A DNA stretch of 6,299 nucleotides, from positions 1-6,299 of the forward strand of contig WRMM01000128.1 of the NCBI GenBank assembly GCA_009777135.1, written 5' to 3'. Numbering within the stretch: position 1 is the first letter of the stretch; each line of letters opens with the position of its first letter. The translations under genes were made by a program, and so were the position numbers. This DNA is from Candidatus Fibrimonadales bacterium (GTDB lineage: Bacteria > Fibrobacterota > Fibrobacteria > Fibrobacterales > Fibrobacteraceae). The notes beneath the pieces are model-generated. The model was not told where the DNA came from. It ran no database searches and saw nothing but the letters and a program-made list of their open reading frames with translations. Below, in pieces: positions 5,397 to 6,299 of the stretch.

Positions 5397-6299
5397 ATGC
5401 GAGTTTTAGTTTTAAATTGCGGTTCTTCTTCTGTTAAATTTGCGGTGCTTGACACGGAGAGCGGCACTGCTTTTGTTAGCGGATCGGTGGAAGAGATTGG
5501 GGCTGGGGCGCGGTTTAAGGCTAAGAGGGGCGAAGAGTCTTTTAAAAAGAGCATAGACGCTCTGAATCATGGCTGCGCGCTTGCGGCTATACAGGATTTT
5601 CTCAAGGAGACTGGCGAGGATAAAGGGATAGCTGCTATTGGGCATAGGGTTGTGCATGGGGGCGAAAAGTTTTCAAAGTCTGTTTTGATAGATGATGAGG
5701 TTTTGAAGGCTGTAGAAGAATGCTCGGCGCTTGCGCCTTTGCATAATCCGCCTAATTTGCAGGGGATAGAGGCGGCAAAAAAGAACTTTCCAGAGCTTGC
5801 GCAGGTGGCTGTTTTTGATACCGCTTTTCACAGAACGCTCCCGCATTATGCTTATCTCTACGGCATTCCGCATATACTGTATGAGGAATATAAAATTCGG
5901 CGCTATGGGTTTCATGGCTCTTCGCATCGTTTTGTGGCAAAAAGAACTGCGGAGATTTTGGAAAAAAAACCTGAGGAATTGTGTTTGGTAATAGCCCATT
6001 TGGGGAACGGCTGTTCTGCAACGGCGGTAAAATTCGGGGAATCCGCAGACACAACTCTTGGTTTGACTCCGCTTGAGGGCATGGTTATGGGAACTCGCTG
6101 CGGTTCTATAGACCCTGGGATAATACTTCATTTGAACAAAATTTTGGGTTATGATTTTGAGAGGCTAAGCAAATTGCTGAACAAAGAAAGCGGGCTTTTG
6201 GGGCTTAGCGAAATTTCTAGCGATATGCGCATCCTTTTGGAAGCGGCAGACAATGGCGAAGAAAAGGCGAAAATTGCGATTGAGGTTTTTTGCTATCGA
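5397..6299 (+). CDS. ackA: Acetate kinase, 3' end cut by the window
   Basis: This is the first 301 residues of acetate kinase, which transfers phosphate between acetyl phosphate and ADP to give acetate and ATP in the cytoplasm; about 100 C-terminal residues are missing. It has the ASKHA-fold opening MRVLVLNCGSSSVKFAVLD with catalytic Asn7, then GHRVVHGGE (82-90) with Arg84, LHNPPN (115-120), VFDTAFHRTLP (139-149) with Asp141, RRYGFHGSSH (168-177) with His173, the nucleotide-binding HLGNG (201-205), and LTPLEGMVMGTRCGSIDPG (223-241) with Arg234. All residues expected for catalysis in this part are present. The ATG at 5397 fits the family N-terminus exactly and the frame is closed upstream by TAA at 5358, but there is no Shine-Dalgarno sequence before it. 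Its usual partner pta is not upstream; it may lie beyond the right edge or elsewhere. The gene is divergent from the methyltransferase gene across the palindromic element. Confidence 0.95.
   Translation, partial: MRVLVLNCGSSSVKFAVLDTESGTAFVSGSVEEIGAGARFKAKRGEESFKKSIDALNHGCALAAIQDFLKETGEDKGIAAIGHRVVHGGEKFSKSVLIDDEVLKAVEECSALAPLHNPPNLQGIEAAKKNFPELAQVAVFDTAFHRTLPHYAYLYGIPHILYEEYKIRRYGFHGSSHRFVAKRTAEILEKKPEELCLVIAHLGNGCSATAVKFGESADTTLGLTPLEGMVMGTRCGSIDPGIILHLNKILGYDFERLSKLLNKESGLLGLSEISSDMRILLEAADNGEEKAKIAIEVFCYR

Noticed and set aside
5412..6131. Minus-strand open frames of 81-152 codons opposite ackA
   Set aside because: They are antisense shadows of a clear acetate kinase reading frame and show no family features.

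Overview
The window looks like ordinary chromosomal DNA from an anaerobic, fermentative bacterium. A vitamin B12-dependent methylmalonyl-CoA mutase and the first three quarters of an acetate kinase point to succinate/propionate and acetate metabolism. A CheX-type phosphatase and a divergent XseA with a Ser-Ala-Ala-His-Ser-Asp-Phe motif fit a Fibrobacterota/Bacteroidota/Spirochaetota-like gut lineage, but the sequence does not fix the taxon and this assignment is inference. I see no phage, transposase, CRISPR array, tRNA or rRNA.

Layout, left to right. Bases 1-96 are noncoding and hold a small hairpin downstream of xseA. On the minus strand, a CheX-like gene (1325-1795) and xseA (97-1332) overlap by 8 bases and form a two-gene operon. 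A 60-base divergent gap (1796-1855) carries a near-perfect palindrome. On the plus strand follow the methylmalonyl-CoA mutase gene (1856-4039) and, 17 bases later with a very strong ribosome binding site, an unrecognised 85-residue protein (4057-4314). Converging on it is a minus-strand methyltransferase related to RlmI/RlmK (4280-5152), whose 3' end overlaps the small gene by 35 bases. A second divergent gap (5153-5396) is almost filled by a nested palindromic element of about 177 bp (5200-5376). Acetate kinase (5397-6299) starts just after it and runs off the window.

How the parts may work together. Methylmalonyl-CoA mutase interconverts succinyl-CoA and methylmalonyl-CoA, and acetate kinase makes ATP from acetyl phosphate, so both belong to fermentative carbon flow. 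They are separate transcription units, each starting from a divergent intergenic region with marked dyad symmetry. CheX and XseA share an operon without an obvious functional link.

The parts most worth a second look are the two palindromic intergenic regions, the unknown small protein behind the mutase, and the methyltransferase, which lacks a PUA domain, has no Cys in the expected m5C position and has a non-ATG start. I found no clear multi-gene novel system.
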